A stretch of 64,000 nucleotides of DNA, taken from NCBI RefSeq assembly GCF_000775915.1, contig NZ_BBLT01000001.1:744001-808000 (forward strand). The letters run 5' to 3'. The position numbers were made by a program, and so were the translations under genes. Under the pieces are notes generated by a model. That model had not been told where the DNA came from. It did not search any database and saw only the letters and a program-made list of their open reading frames with translations. Shown here piece by piece: positions 39,390-50,517 of the stretch. The stretch comes from Sporocytophaga myxococcoides (GTDB lineage Bacteria; Bacteroidota; Bacteroidia; Cytophagales; Cytophagaceae). The stretch's first letter is position 1. Each line of letters opens with the position of its first letter.

Positions 39390-42300
39390 ATGAAATCAAC
39401 TCTACACAAAATTCTATATATCTTTTTTCTTGTTATAATTTCTTTTGGAAATTCTTTCTCCCAACATGAGGAAGAGGAAAATGAAGACATTCCTGAATTT
39501 ATGGAAATGCGAAAACCTGATTTCCATAAAATATAAAAAAGAGCCAACCGATATTTCAAACACAAGAAGCTTAGGGAAAAAAATGATGGTCTTTCCAGAG
39601 ATTCATTTGCTACTGAAAATGTAATGGGTGGAAGGGTAGAAAACAACGAATACCATAGATATAAAAGATGGGAATGGTTCTGGCGAGACAGAGTTAATCC
39701 GGATGGAAGTTTTCCTGATCCTTTAAAATCATTTGAAGTATACAAGCAGATGCAAGGTCATGTCAAGCGTTCAAAGAATGCAATGGCACAGTGGACAAGC
39801 ATTGGTATGAAAACTAATAGTGGAGGCTATTGGGGCTTGGGGCAAGCAAGATCAGTTGCTGTGTTTCCAGGTAACCCAAGCATTTACTATGTCACTACTG
39901 TCGGCGGTGGAGTATGGAAAATTACATATGGCGGTACTTCTTATACTTCGGTTGGTGATGGTTCACCTCAATTATTTTGCGGAACTGTGCTTGTTGATAA
40001 TCAGAATGCAAATATAGTTTATGTAAATATTGGTGGTACAGGAGAATGGTGGCTTCCTGGCCTGGGAGTTTACAAGTCATCAGATGGTTGTCTTACATGG
40101 TCTGCTACTGGATTGACGGGCACTAAGGCAAATGGTATAAATGTAAAGAAGATGGCGATGAGTCCTTCCAACTCTCAGATCATTTTAGCTGCAACAAACA
40201 AAGGCCTTTACAGAACAACAAACGGTGGTGTCAGCTGGACTGTTGTCAGAACAGGAGAACATGGTGATGTCGTATTTCGTCCGGGAGATGGAAGTACTAT
40301 TTATGCTGCATCAGATGATTATTATATTGGCAGTGAACTCTTTCATTCCGTCGATGGTGGTGCTACGGAGTAAGGTAAGCAGTTTAGGTAAAACTAAAAC
40401 AAGGATTTGGCTCGGGGTTTCCGCTTCTGATAAGGAGTTTGTCGCTGCTGTTTTTAAAACAGATGGTTCTACAAAAGACTTGTATGTATCAAATGACAGA
40501 GGTAACTAATTTAGTTACAAATCTAATACAATGTCAGATGCAGATATTTTTTACGTCTCACAGTTGAATAAAAATATAATGTATGGTGGAGCTGTTACAT
40601 TGAAACAGTCAAAAGACGGAGGCTCAACTTGGACTGAAATTACAAACTGGTGTTGTGGAAATGATGCTGTAAGAACTGAAGTGAATGCTGACTTCAGAGG
40701 TTGTTTTTCATAATCCGGCAAACCTATCAGAGATATATTTTTGCAATGATGGTGGAGTGGATAAATTTAATGAACAGTCAAGGTCTGGACAAGCCTTTCA
40801 AATGGACTTGTGATTACAATGTATTACAGAATAGCTTCGGCACAAACCAATAATTTAATGGTCTCCGGGGCGACCCAGGACGATGGAGGCAATGCGAGGC
40901 TTTCAAATGGAAACTGGAGAGTTACGACAGGAGGCGATGCCACCATGTGTATCATTGATCCGACCAATGAAAGCGTGCAATATTCTTCTTATATCAAGAT
41001 GATGGAATAGTGAGAACTACTCAGGCATGGAATAATTCCAAGGATTTGACTAATGCTTTAAGAAAGGCTGAAGCTGTGGGGGGGCTACACCATTTGCAAT
41101 AGATCTTACCAATTCTCAAAATCTTGTTGAAGGGTATCAGGATGTGCTCAGAAGTACTAATCGTGGTGACTCCTGGATCAAAATAAGTAATAACCTTAAA
41201 GGAGAGCTAATTTGCAACATATCACAATAGCTCCTACTGATGGTAAAACAATTTATACCTCTAACGGAAGTAATTTTTATCGCACTTTTGATACAGGAAC
41301 GAAGTGGACAAAAAAATTCAGTCTGCTGGTGATATTACCAGAATTACTGTGAGTCCTACTGATGCTATGGCTGTTTATTTAACTACAAATGGAGGAAACG
41401 GTAAACGCATTTTCAAGTCAACCAATGGCGGTGATACCTGGACAAATATAACGCTCAATTTTCAGAATGATGTAGGTGCCATTTGTATCGCCTATGAAAA
41501 AGGCACCAATGAAGGATTATTTATAGGATCACCAATCGGTGTATTTTATAAGAATGCTTCACTAACTCTGTGGATATACTACGGTCATGGATTACCAAAT
41601 ACGGAGGTTAATGATATCAGTATTGCATATGGAGCAAAGAAGTTAAGGATTGGAACTTGGGGAAGAGGAGTATGGGAGTGGATCTTTATTCGGATCCCAA
41701 GGTATATCGTGAGCCAGAAAATCCTCTAAGTGTAGTAAATATTATCAGAAAGGTTATGATATGCTTCCTGATTTTTCTTTGGAAACGCCTTTATGGAAAG
41801 GTGCAGTAATAAGGTCATTTAATACTTCCTTTGATCATACCGCTGATAGCTTTGCAGTAAAATACTATGGCTATATTGATGTTCCTGCAGATGGAGAATA
41901 TATCTTCTATACAAATTCAGATGATAGAACAAAGCTGTATATAGGAAATCAACTGGTTGTTCTAAATAATGGGATACATGGTATGACTGAGCAATCAGGG
42001 AATATCCTTCTTAAAAAAGGCAAGCATGCTATTGCACTTGAATATTTTGAAAGAAATAGTGGAGATGGGCTTGAGGTTAGCTACAGCGGCCCCAGCATAT
42101 CTAAGCAAATCATTCCTTCGAGCATCCTTTACATTCCTTCGATGCGTGATCCTGAAAACCCGGTAGGTTTTGCAGTTAATGGTTTAGATTATAAATTTTA
42201 TACAGGGACTTATACTATTTTACCTGATTTTAACTCTCTTGTTATAAATAAATCTGGTCGTATCAATCAGTTTAACCTTACTATACCAGAAAGAACTTCA

Positions 42301-43348
42301 TCCAATTTAGCGGTTAGATATGTTGGATATATTAATATTCCTTCGGACGGAATATATACGTTTTATACAAGTTCTGATGATGGGTCAAAGTTGTATATTG
42401 GAAGCACAATCGTCGTTAGTAATGATGGCATCCATGGAATGATTGAAGCTCAGGGTAGTATAGGACTTAAAAAAGGAAAACATGCGATTGTTTTAGAGTA
42501 TTTCCAGGGTACAGGTGTATTGGACTTGAAGTGAGCTATTCAGGTCCTATGTTAACGAAGAGAATAATTCCAACATCATCCTTGTATAGAATTGTTCCTC
42601 TTAGAACACCAGAGAATCCGGTTTCCGTAATGAATGCAGTAAATTATTCTCTTTATCCGGATTATGAAGGAAACGTTATTCCGGATTTTACAACTTTGGG
42701 AAATGCCTCTCGGACAAACCGTGTAAACCAGATCAACCTTAATATTGGAGGATTACCAGTAGATCATTATGCCATAAGATATACAGGATATATTGAAGTC
42801 CCGGAGGATGGAGAATATACCTTCTAATTAAGTCTGATGACGGCAGCAGACTTTTTATCGGTAATACAATGGTTGCTAATAATGATGGTTTGCATGTAAC
42901 CACTGAGCAAAGTGGCTATATAGGATTGAAAAAGGGGGGTACATGCTTTTACCGTAGAATATTTGAATATGATTATGACCAGATACTTACAGTTAGTTAT
43001 GAATCTTCTAAAATAACAAAGACTATAATTCCATCATCAGCATTATATGCGGATGCAATTATAACTTCGTTGGCAAAATTGAATCAAAAGAATAACATTG
43101 AGGTATTTCCAAGTCCGTTTACAGATAAGCTAAGTGTGAATTCACAAAGTCAGATTCAGTCAGTAAAACTTATAAGCAATGAAGGTAAAAATGTTAACGA
43201 GGCTGCTATGATTTCTTCTCAATTTCAGTATATAATTTCTGTTCCTCAGGAGCTTCCATCAGGTGTTTACTTTGTTCAGGTCGAGATAAATGAAGGTTTG
43301 AAAACAATTAAAGTATTGAAAAAATTACCAAGTTTCCTATTGACATAA
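39390..43348 (+). pseudogene. Decayed T9SS-exported Asp-box/PA14 protein gene
   Basis: The parts of one large secreted protein are in order but in several frames. From 39390: a signal peptide and a stop at 39534-39536. From about 39600 to 41729: Asp-box beta-propeller pieces (TNGGVSWTVV, SKDGGSTWTEI, STNGGDTWTNI), broken by frameshifts and an in-frame TAA at 40507. From 41761 to about 43030: three PA14-like units (YVGYINIPSDGIYTFYTSSDDGSKLYIG and relatives, shown here only in part). From 43090: a T9SS type A sorting domain (IEVFPSPFTDKL, ending GVYFVQVEINEG). At least eight disruptions make it non-functional unless the assembly has indel errors. Confidence 0.8.
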
Positions 43349-43939
43349 AGTATACACGTAATCAGAGGCCTTTGCTTAAAATGAGTTTCAAGCTCTCTCT
43401 GAAAGATCTTTTTTAAATATCTTGTTCTATTATTTGATTCTCTGAAAGGGGCTGTTATCCTAGCTATTACATGTGTAATGCAGAAAAAAAGTCTAACTGT
43501 GAATTAGAAGTTAAGAGTAGTTTTACATGTGAAATAAAGTATAAGGCAGTTAATTAAAGTTAAGTAATGCCGATATCTTATTTGGTATTTTTAGTATATA
43601 ATGAAATTCCATTAAAAGAGAAGTTAAAAAATAAAGCGTAATTTTATTGCTATATTCAATGTAGATGAAAAAGCGAGATCAAAGTGTTTATGGTCTGCTA
43701 AATATGATATCTCATTTTTAATATTTTTTTTTGAGATATTATACCCCCCAATATTGACTATATGTTTCATTATCAATAGATGATTATGAACCCCCATTTC
43801 TTTCACAGGAGTTTAAATCCTAATGTATCTTTTGTTACCATTTTAATTCTGTAAAATCTTTTACTTCGGGCTAGCATGAAAATACCCCCGAATAATAATT
43901 AGGGAATTAGTTTAAAAGAAAGTTTTATAAAGCTCAAAG
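43349..43939. other. 590-nt region with decayed copy of the next gene's 3' end
   Basis: No intact gene. The stretch 43768-43855 resembles the 3' end and trailer of the 173-aa gene (44402-44500): both read TTTCATTATCA near the start and share GTATCTTTT after the stop. Several stops interrupt it. Probably a partial duplication in decay. Confidence 0.45.
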
Positions 43940-44461
43940 GTGAAATCTGTTTTCATATCCATTATCCTATTTTCCTTTTTGTTTGCTGAATTAGTCGGAT
44001 ACCTGTATTGGGAAAATAAAAGGGTGGAAGCTAAAATAGCTGCAAACTCTGCAATGGAAAGTAATACGGAGCTATTGATGAGGATAGCGGTAAAAAAAGA
44101 TAAACATACTTTAGGCTGGAATAGATCAAATGAATTTTTACACAATGGAATAATGTATGATGTAGTTTCATCAAATGTCAGTAAAGACAGTATTGTGTTT
44201 TTGTGTTTTCAGGATAACTATGAAAGCTGGATAAAAAGAGAAGTTGATAGATATCTCAATATTTTTTTTGGAAAATCCGGACATAAAAAAAAGCCTAATT
44301 TTTACAGTAAATATGGTAGCAAAAAACTGATACAGCCTATTAATATTGGTTTAGAAAAAATATTTTTATTAAAATATTATAGATTTTGTATTGATTTTAT
44401 CTTTCATTATCAGCTGATGATTACCAATACTCCTTTTGTCCCACCGGAATTTAAATTCTAA
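43940..44461 (+). CDS. N-anchored hypothetical protein, 173 aa
   Basis: GTG start; a hydrophobic helix at about 5-24 (FISIILFSFLFAELVGYLYW) acts as signal anchor, followed by a basic soluble domain ending PPEFKF. Located 83 nt before the TonB receptor gene. No family recognised; could be a periplasmic accessory of the uptake locus. Confidence 0.5.
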   Translation: MKSVFISIILFSFLFAELVGYLYWENKRVEAKIAANSAMESNTELLMRIAVKKDKHTLGWNRSNEFLHNGIMYDVVSSNVSKDSIVFLCFQDNYESWIKREVDRYLNIFFGKSGHKKKPNFYSKYGSKKLIQPINIGLEKIFLLKYYRFCIDFIFHYQLMITNTPFVPPEFKF

Positions 44462-44544
44462 TGTATCTTTTATAAAATGAAATTCTATAAAAGATAATCT
44501 TAGTAACATCAATAATATTATTAAAAATTAGACTTCACTCAATA

Positions 44545-46959
44545 ATGAAAAGATTTCTATTCTTAAATCTTTTCCTTTGGGCAATTATTTCCATGTCTTC
44601 AGGACAGGAAATTTTAAGAGGAAAAGTGATCGATAAACAAACTAAGTCTCCTTTATCCGGAGCAAATATTTTTATTAAAAGCCAAACTGTAGCTAGCACT
44701 GATGAACTGGGGCAATTTGAAGTTGCTTGTAAAGATTCGTTAAAGATTACCGCTTCATATATAGGTTATCAGGATTATCAATTAAATGTGGTTAGTTGTC
44801 AGGATGTTCTGATAGAATTGGTTCAATCAGATTCGCATCTGAAAGAAATTGAAATTTCAGCAACGTCTAATGCTAATAAGGCCATTCTGAATCAACCTCA
44901 ATCAATCGTTAAATTGAACGAAACAGAACTTAAAAGAGGGACAGGTCTATTCCTTGATGATGCTATTAATACAAATGTTCCTGGAGTATATATGGAACGA
45001 AGAACTGTATCTGCAGGCCAGCAATTTAATATCCGGGGATATGGTAATGGAGCAAGGGGGACAAATGGGATAAATAGCAATTTTGACACTCAGGGGTCCA
45101 AGGTTTACCTAAATAATATTCCCATAACAGATGCAGAAGGTATCACCCTCATGGATGATATCGATTTTGGTTCTGTAAGCAATGTAGAAGTAGTCAAAGG
45201 GCCTTCAGGATCTCTATATGGACTGGCAATTGCAGGTGTTGTAAACCTTCAAACTAAAAAAGCAGAGAAGGGGAAAACTTCTGTCAGTCAGATTGCAATG
45301 CTGGGAAGCTATGGCTTGCAAAGGTATACGACTTCTCTTGAAATAGGAGGGGAAAGATCTTCTTTGTTGATTAATTATGGTAAACAAAAATCAGATGGGT
45401 TCATGGCACATTCTGCTTCTCAAAAAGATTTTGTTAATGTAATGGGCGATTTTAATCTGAATGCGAGACAGGGAATAACCGCATATTTTGGATATAGCAA
45501 TAGTTATGATGAAAGAGGTGGAGAGCTTACTATTGAGCAATATAAAAATAGAGATTATTCAGGCAATAAGGCTTATATTAAAAACAATGCACATTCTGAA
45601 ATAATAAGCTTTAGAGCTGGCATTGGACATCTCTATAGAATAAAAAGAAATATTTCCAATAATACGACAGTCTTTGGTTCCGGCATGAATAGTAATGCCA
45701 GCTCGGCAGGAGGCTGGACGGATAAGAGGCCTGTCAATTATGGTTTTCGTTCTACATTTGATACCAGATTTGCTCTAGGTAGTAAAATCAGTTTATCCGG
45801 AATTACAGGAATAGAATTTCAAAGCCAGCATGCCCAGATCATTGGTTACGGAATGGTAGCGGATAGTTTTAATCTAAGTGGCTATAACATTATAGGTCCG
45901 CAAAGAAGTAATCAGTCTACCATTACTTCCACTTCATCCTTGTTTTCTGAATGGACTTTGACATTACCTCATGATATATCATTGACAGCTGGTGTTGGCT
46001 GGAGTACCATGAATATAAGATTAGATGACAGAAATTACCTTGCTTTAAATAATAATCCGTCAAATACGAAAGCGAAACATGTTCCTACCTCTTACAAGGC
46101 TTCTTATACAGATATGGTTTCTCCAAAGTTCGCATTTAATAAGGTGTTTAGCAGACAAATTTCCGTTTATGCATCCTATAGTAAAGGATACAAGGCTCCT
46201 GTTAGTTCTTATTTTTATATTCCAACAACGGGGGAATTAAATCTCGGGTTGAAGCCAGAAATAGGAACTCAATTTGAAATAGGTTCCAAAGGAAATTTGC
46301 TGGACGAAAGACTGCAATTTCAGGTAGTTGCTTTTAATACAATATTTTCTAACAAAATGACAACAGTTGCTGTTCAAAATCCGGCAAATACAGCAACCCT
46401 CTATACATATCTTGTAAATAGCGGAAGTCTTAATAACAAAGGCCTTGAAGTAATGCTTATTTATACTGCTTATCAATCAAAGAATGCTGCTTTTACTTCA
46501 GTTCGTCCATTTGCAAATTTTACCTACTCGCATTTCAGATATGATAACATACAATATCAATCAGTAGCAAAAACTAAAACAAATAAAGATAGCCTGGTAA
46601 CAGTCGATTACAGCGGAAATGCAGTAGCTGGAGTTCCTCCTGTTACTTTAAATGCTGGAATTGATTTTCTTACTAAATATGGAGTTTATGGAAATGTAAA
46701 TTATTCATACAGAGATCAGATGCCTTTTACTTCAGATGGAAATAATAAAGCTGAAGGTTACAGTTTGTTGAATGCTAAAGTAGGATATCAACATAAGTTT
46801 TTTGATCATCTTAATGTAGGTGTCTATTTTGGAGCTAATAATATTACAAGCACTCAATATTATTATATGGTTTTCCTGAATCAGCTACCTGATGCATATC
46901 TTCCTGCCCCATATAAAATAAATTATTTCGGAGGCTTAAACCTTAAGTATTCATTCTGA
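44545..46959 (+). CDS. TonB-dependent receptor, probable heme/iron-complex uptake
   Basis: 804 residues: signal peptide (about 1-20), carboxypeptidase-regulatory-like domain (about 23-92, LRGKVIDKQTKSPLSGANIF, then GYQDYQL), plug (about 110-235, with NIRGYGNGARG and VEVVKGPSGSLYG) and a 22-strand-type barrel ending in an aromatic Phe (KYSF). Works in the outer membrane with TonB/ExbBD. The substrate is not readable from the receptor itself; the linked HmuTUV-type ABC genes point to heme. A terminator (46973) separates it from hmuT. Confidence 0.88.
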   Translation: MKRFLFLNLFLWAIISMSSGQEILRGKVIDKQTKSPLSGANIFIKSQTVASTDELGQFEVACKDSLKITASYIGYQDYQLNVVSCQDVLIELVQSDSHLKEIEISATSNANKAILNQPQSIVKLNETELKRGTGLFLDDAINTNVPGVYMERRTVSAGQQFNIRGYGNGARGTNGINSNFDTQGSKVYLNNIPITDAEGITLMDDIDFGSVSNVEVVKGPSGSLYGLAIAGVVNLQTKKAEKGKTSVSQIAMLGSYGLQRYTTSLEIGGERSSLLINYGKQKSDGFMAHSASQKDFVNVMGDFNLNARQGITAYFGYSNSYDERGGELTIEQYKNRDYSGNKAYIKNNAHSEIISFRAGIGHLYRIKRNISNNTTVFGSGMNSNASSAGGWTDKRPVNYGFRSTFDTRFALGSKISLSGITGIEFQSQHAQIIGYGMVADSFNLSGYNIIGPQRSNQSTITSTSSLFSEWTLTLPHDISLTAGVGWSTMNIRLDDRNYLALNNNPSNTKAKHVPTSYKASYTDMVSPKFAFNKVFSRQISVYASYSKGYKAPVSSYFYIPTTGELNLGLKPEIGTQFEIGSKGNLLDERLQFQVVAFNTIFSNKMTTVAVQNPANTATLYTYLVNSGSLNNKGLEVMLIYTAYQSKNAAFTSVRPFANFTYSHFRYDNIQYQSVAKTKTNKDSLVTVDYSGNAVAGVPPVTLNAGIDFLTKYGVYGNVNYSYRDQMPFTSDGNNKAEGYSLLNAKVGYQHKFFDHLNVGVYFGANNITSTQYYYMVFLNQLPDAYLPAPYKINYFGGLNLKYSF

Positions 46960-46972
46960 TAAAATCCAAGAC

Positions 46973-46997
46973 GAGGCATTCTTTTTTAGAATGCCTC
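46973..46997 (+). terminator. Hairpin after the TonB receptor gene
   Basis: GAGGCATTC/GAATGCCTC, 9 bp with a T-rich loop but only a weak T-run after it; may give partial termination between receptor and ABC genes. Confidence 0.6.
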
Positions 46998-47005
46998 TAT
47001 TAATA

Positions 47006-47881
47006 ATGAAAATTATGAAACGACTGATTTTACCTGTTTTAGTTTTGTTTGTTTGTGATGCTTGTGGCCGTTTTGGAAATGAAGTCAAAAAGGAGGGCAG
47101 GCAGGAGCGTATTGTCTGTATTGCCAAACAATATAATGAGATTATTTATGCATTGGGAGCTCAGGATAATCTTGTAGCAGTGGATGTTTCAAGTACCTAT
47201 CCTGGTGAAATAAAAAAACTTCCGACGGTAGGTTATCACCGGGCATTAAGTGCGGAAGGTATGATTGCGGCTCAGCCATCCTTAATTATTCATGATAATA
47301 ATGTTGGTCCAGAACATGTGATGTCTCAGATGGAAAAACTTCAGATTCCCATGAAAACGTTTTCAAGAGCCAAAGATATTGAAGAAACAAAAGCTTTGAT
47401 TAAAGAAATGGGAACGTACTTTCATAAAGAAATTCAGGCAGACTCACTCTGTAGAAAAATTGACAATGACTTGAATGCCGCCTTAAAAAGTGAAAGGCCA
47501 ATTGTGGATACTCCCGATGTGGTCATTATTCATTATGGAAGAGCTATGAATGTTTATCTTGTGATGACCCAGCTAAGTAATGCTGCGCAAATGGTTACAT
47601 GGGCGGGGGGGCGAGTACCAGTAACTGGAGATAAAGGTATGCAAAATATTTCAGCTGAAATCATAGCTGATGCAAACCCTGATATTATTCTGCTTACTGA
47701 CTTCGGATATGATCGTCTTGGCACTCCTGAAAAGATCAAGGAGCTTCCCGGTATCGCAACTACAAAGGCAGCAAAAAAAAACAGGATATACAGATTCGAG
47801 GAGCATGATCTTGTTTATTTTGGTCCCCGGATTGGTGAGAATATCTTAAAAATGAAAAAGTTATTTCATTCTGATGAATAG
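47006..47881 (+). CDS. hmuT: Heme ABC transporter substrate-binding protein, HmuT-like
   Basis: I choose the ATG at 47006, because an upstream start falls inside the hairpin. A signal peptide (MKIMKRLILPVLVLF) ends near Cys; the lipobox is poor. The rest is a class III binding protein: VGYHRALSAEGMIAAQPSLI (compare VGYxRxLSAEGxLxxxP of HmuT) and NVGPEHVMSQM, then SAEIIADANPDIILLTD. Delivers ligand in the periplasm to HmuUV. It overlaps hmuU by 8 nt. Heme specificity is by family resemblance. Confidence 0.82.
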   Translation: MKIMKRLILPVLVLFVCDACGRFGNEVKKEGRQERIVCIAKQYNEIIYALGAQDNLVAVDVSSTYPGEIKKLPTVGYHRALSAEGMIAAQPSLIIHDNNVGPEHVMSQMEKLQIPMKTFSRAKDIEETKALIKEMGTYFHKEIQADSLCRKIDNDLNAALKSERPIVDTPDVVIIHYGRAMNVYLVMTQLSNAAQMVTWAGGRVPVTGDKGMQNISAEIIADANPDIILLTDFGYDRLGTPEKIKELPGIATTKAAKKNRIYRFEEHDLVYFGPRIGENILKMKKLFHSDE

Positions 47882-48914
47882 ATTTGATCAACAGCACAGA
47901 CCTATATTCTTATTTCTGCTTTTGATATTGTTTATGCTTGCATTGACTTCTGTGAGGTTTGGAGCAGTGAGTATTTCATGGATTGAAATCCTAAGTTCAA
48001 TTCAAAAGTGGATAAGATCGAATGAAGAAGCACTTAGTTTAAGGGAAAATATATTTCTTCAGATAAGATTTCCCCGAGCTATTCTTTGCATTGTGACAGG
48101 TGGATCACTGGCTATTGCTGGTGTGTTGATGCAGGCTTTATTTCGAAATCCAATTGTAGAACCTGGACTGATCGGCACCTCCAGCGGAGCCGCTTTTGGA
48201 GCCGCTTTATACCTTGTTCTAGGGACAACAATGAAAATTGATGCCGGAGAATGGACATTGACAATTGCAGCTTGTATTGGAGGAGTCATTGCAACAATTC
48301 TGGTAATGATGTTTGCAAGTTCTGAAGAAACTGGTAAATCATCCGTTGTAGTTTTGTTACTTACTGGTATTGCAATTAACTCTTTGTTTATGAGTGGTGT
48401 TGGCTTTTTATCATATATAGCAAGAGATCCACAGGCGAGGTCAGTAACATTCTGGAATTTGGGCACTTTATCCGGGGCAAGTTGGAGTGCTGTCTGGGTT
48501 GTCAGTATAGTTTGTGGTTTATGTTTTTTGATAGCGCTTCGTTATTCAAAAGCCTTGAATGCTCTGATGTTAGGTGAAGAAGATGCCTTAATGCTGGGCG
48601 CAAACATCACAATGATTAAGAAGAATATAATGGTGTTAAATGTACTTCTGATAGCAGTGACTACAGCTTTTGTCGGAGTTATAGGCTTTGTCGGTTTAAT
48701 AGCTCCTCATCTTATCAGAATTCTGATCGGGTCGGATAACAGGTATCTTATAATAGGAAGTGCAATGATGGGAGCAATTTTACTTACAAGTGCTGATCTC
48801 ATATCCAGGCTTTTGCTTGCTCCTGCAGAACTGCCAATCGGCGTGGTTACTTCTTTTGTAGGGGTTCCCATTTTTTTATATCTGTTAAAAAAGAGAAATC
48901 AATACTTATTTTAA
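47874..48914 (+). CDS. hmuU: FecCD-type ABC permease, HmuU-like
   Basis: 346 residues with about nine to ten membrane helices. FecCD motifs: RFPRAILCIVTGGSLAIAGVLMQALFRNP (shortened: RFPRAIL...MQALFRNP), PGLIGTSSGAAFGAALY, FVGLIAPHLIRILIGSDNR. Two copies form the inner-membrane channel of the heme transporter. Overlaps hmuT by 8 nt and is followed by hmuV after 2 nt. Confidence 0.88.
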   Translation: MNRFDQQHRPIFLFLLLILFMLALTSVRFGAVSISWIEILSSIQKWIRSNEEALSLRENIFLQIRFPRAILCIVTGGSLAIAGVLMQALFRNPIVEPGLIGTSSGAAFGAALYLVLGTTMKIDAGEWTLTIAACIGGVIATILVMMFASSEETGKSSVVVLLLTGIAINSLFMSGVGFLSYIARDPQARSVTFWNLGTLSGASWSAVWVVSIVCGLCFLIALRYSKALNALMLGEEDALMLGANITMIKKNIMVLNVLLIAVTTAFVGVIGFVGLIAPHLIRILIGSDNRYLIIGSAMMGAILLTSADLISRLLLAPAELPIGVVTSFVGVPIFLYLLKKRNQYLF

Positions 48915-48916
48915 TT

Positions 48917-49696
48917 ATGTTGAAGGTCTGTAGTGTGAGTTTTGAAATTGGAGGCAAAAAAATTTTACAAGATATTTCTTTAACATTGGAACCAGGTAAA
49001 ATGAACCTAATATTGGGACCTAATGGCTCTGGCAAGTCGACATTGATCAAGGTGTTTTCAGGACTTTTAAGGCCCACGGCAGGAGAGGTAAGTGTTGGAA
49101 ATCAAGCATTGCGAAGTTATAGCAATAATGATCTTGCAAAAGTAAGAGCTGTTTTATCTCAGCAAACAGACTTACCTTTTTCATTAACAGTTCGTGATGT
49201 GGTATTAATGGGAAGGTATCCTCATTTTGGTGGCAAAGCTACTCCAAAGGATCATCAGATATGTGAAGAGCTTATGAAGTATTTCGAGCTTTATGAATTA
49301 GCTGATAGGAATTATCAAACCCTGAGTGGAGGAGAAAAACAAAGAGTGCAGTTTGTAAGGGTTATGTCTCAGATCAGTCTATTGTCAGACGATTCATCAG
49401 TAAAATACCTGATTCTGGATGAACCTCTTACTTACCTTGACATTTATTACCAGCTGCATTTTATGACAAAGCTTCGTGAAATATTAAGAGCAAACCTTGT
49501 TATTGTTGGAGTAGTTCACGATTTAAACTTGGCAGCTCAGTTCGCCGACAATCTGATCTTAATGAAAGAAGGAAAGATCCTGATGCAAGGTCCTCCGGAA
49601 GTTGCAATGACGAGCGAGACACTGTATGAGCTTTATAAGGTTCAGGTAAAAATTAAACGTCTGGATGAAGCACCAATGCATTTAATATTTACATAA
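48917..49696 (+). CDS. hmuV: ABC transporter ATP-binding protein, HmuV-like
   Basis: 259 residues. Walker A GPNGSGKST (34-42), signature LSGGEKQRV, Walker B LILDEPLTYLD, and a switch His in VVHDLNLAAQFAD. Of the heme/siderophore import ATPase type. Last gene of the operon; a shared terminator with the convergent histone-like gene follows. Confidence 0.9.
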   Translation: MLKVCSVSFEIGGKKILQDISLTLEPGKMNLILGPNGSGKSTLIKVFSGLLRPTAGEVSVGNQALRSYSNNDLAKVRAVLSQQTDLPFSLTVRDVVLMGRYPHFGGKATPKDHQICEELMKYFELYELADRNYQTLSGGEKQRVQFVRVMSQISLLSDDSSVKYLILDEPLTYLDIYYQLHFMTKLREILRANLVIVGVVHDLNLAAQFADNLILMKEGKILMQGPPEVAMTSETLYELYKVQVKIKRLDEAPMHLIFT

Positions 49697-49735
49697 AAGG
49701 GAAGAAGCATATTGAAGTTGTGATAAGCATAAAAT

Positions 49736-49765
49736 AAAAAAGACATCATTTCTGATGTCTTTTTA
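49736..49765 (+). terminator. Bidirectional terminator between convergent genes
   Basis: AGACATCA-TTTC-TGATGTCT stem flanked by A- and T-runs, between hmuV (+) and the histone-like gene (-). Confidence 0.85.
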
Positions 49766-49784
49766 TTTTTTAAGATTAAGCTTC

Positions 49785-50177
49785 TTATTGTTTAGCAGCT
49801 GCTTTCTTAGCTGCGGACTTCTTAGAAGCTGTTTTTTTAGAAGCTGCTTTTTTAGAAGCTACTTTCTTAGAAGCTGTTTTTTTAGAAGCTGCTTTTTTAG
49901 AAGCTACTTTCTTAGAAGCTACTTTTTTAGATGCTGCTTTTTTAGATGCTGCTTTCTTAGATGCTACTTTTTTAGAAGCTGCTTTCTTAGAAGCTGCTTT
50001 TTTAGAAGCTGCTTTCTTAGAAGCGGCTTTCTTTGCTACTTTTTTAGCAGCGGCTTTAACTACTTTTTTCACTTTTTTTAGGGTTTTGGTGTCTACTGAT
50101 TTTAAAACATCTTCAAGTGATTTGAGGAACCCGTCCTCTATGATCTTGAAAAGTTCTTTGTTACTATATTTTGACAT
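49785..50177 (-). CDS. Histone H1-like Ala/Lys-repeat DNA-binding protein, 130 aa
   Basis: An N-terminal helical domain (about 1-35, MSKYSNKELFKIIEDGFLK) is followed by about 90 residues of AASKK/VASKK repeats, highly basic. It resembles the histone H1/HC2-like nucleoid proteins of Bacteroidota and Chlamydiae. It likely binds and compacts DNA. The repeat number is expected to vary between strains because the DNA repeats are 15-nt units. Confidence 0.8.
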   Translation of the reverse strand: MSKYSNKELFKIIEDGFLKSLEDVLKSVDTKTLKKVKKVVKAAAKKVAKKAASKKAASKKAASKKAASKKVASKKAASKKAASKKVASKKVASKKAASKKTASKKVASKKAASKKTASKKSAAKKAAAKQ

Positions 50178-50517
50178 TAATTATATAGTCTTAATAAAAA
50201 ATAAAATAACAGTTCTTATTACTTTATTGTATTTATACTTAAAAATAATAAAAAAGTTTTTTTTTTTACAAATATATGGCAAGATACTTTTTAAAAAAAA
50301 TAATTTTTCTATCTATAAGTTTACTCATCAAGTGAAAATTTTTAACTGAAATACTTATTACTATTTTATATTTTTTTTATTGACCTTCTGTTTCCCTTTG
50401 ATATCAATACGTTTGACGTGTATAATGTTTATGTGAGCTTAAAGATTCATATATTATCATTACCTCTTTTTATATCAAATAAATAAAGTTGAAGCTTGAA
50501 AAAAATATGTATTAATC
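50178..50517. other. 340-nt AT-rich intergenic region
   Basis: No gene or clear hairpin. It contains the probable promoter of the histone-like gene and the trailer of the kinase gene; several long A/T homopolymers are present. Confidence 0.5.

Noticed and set aside
39371-39745. Minus-strand open frame of 124 aa
   Set aside because: Antisense to the signal-peptide and linker region of the broken exported-protein gene.
49755-50081. Plus-strand open frame rich in Cys, Phe, Arg
   Set aside because: Mirror frame of the Ala/Lys repeat gene on the minus strand.
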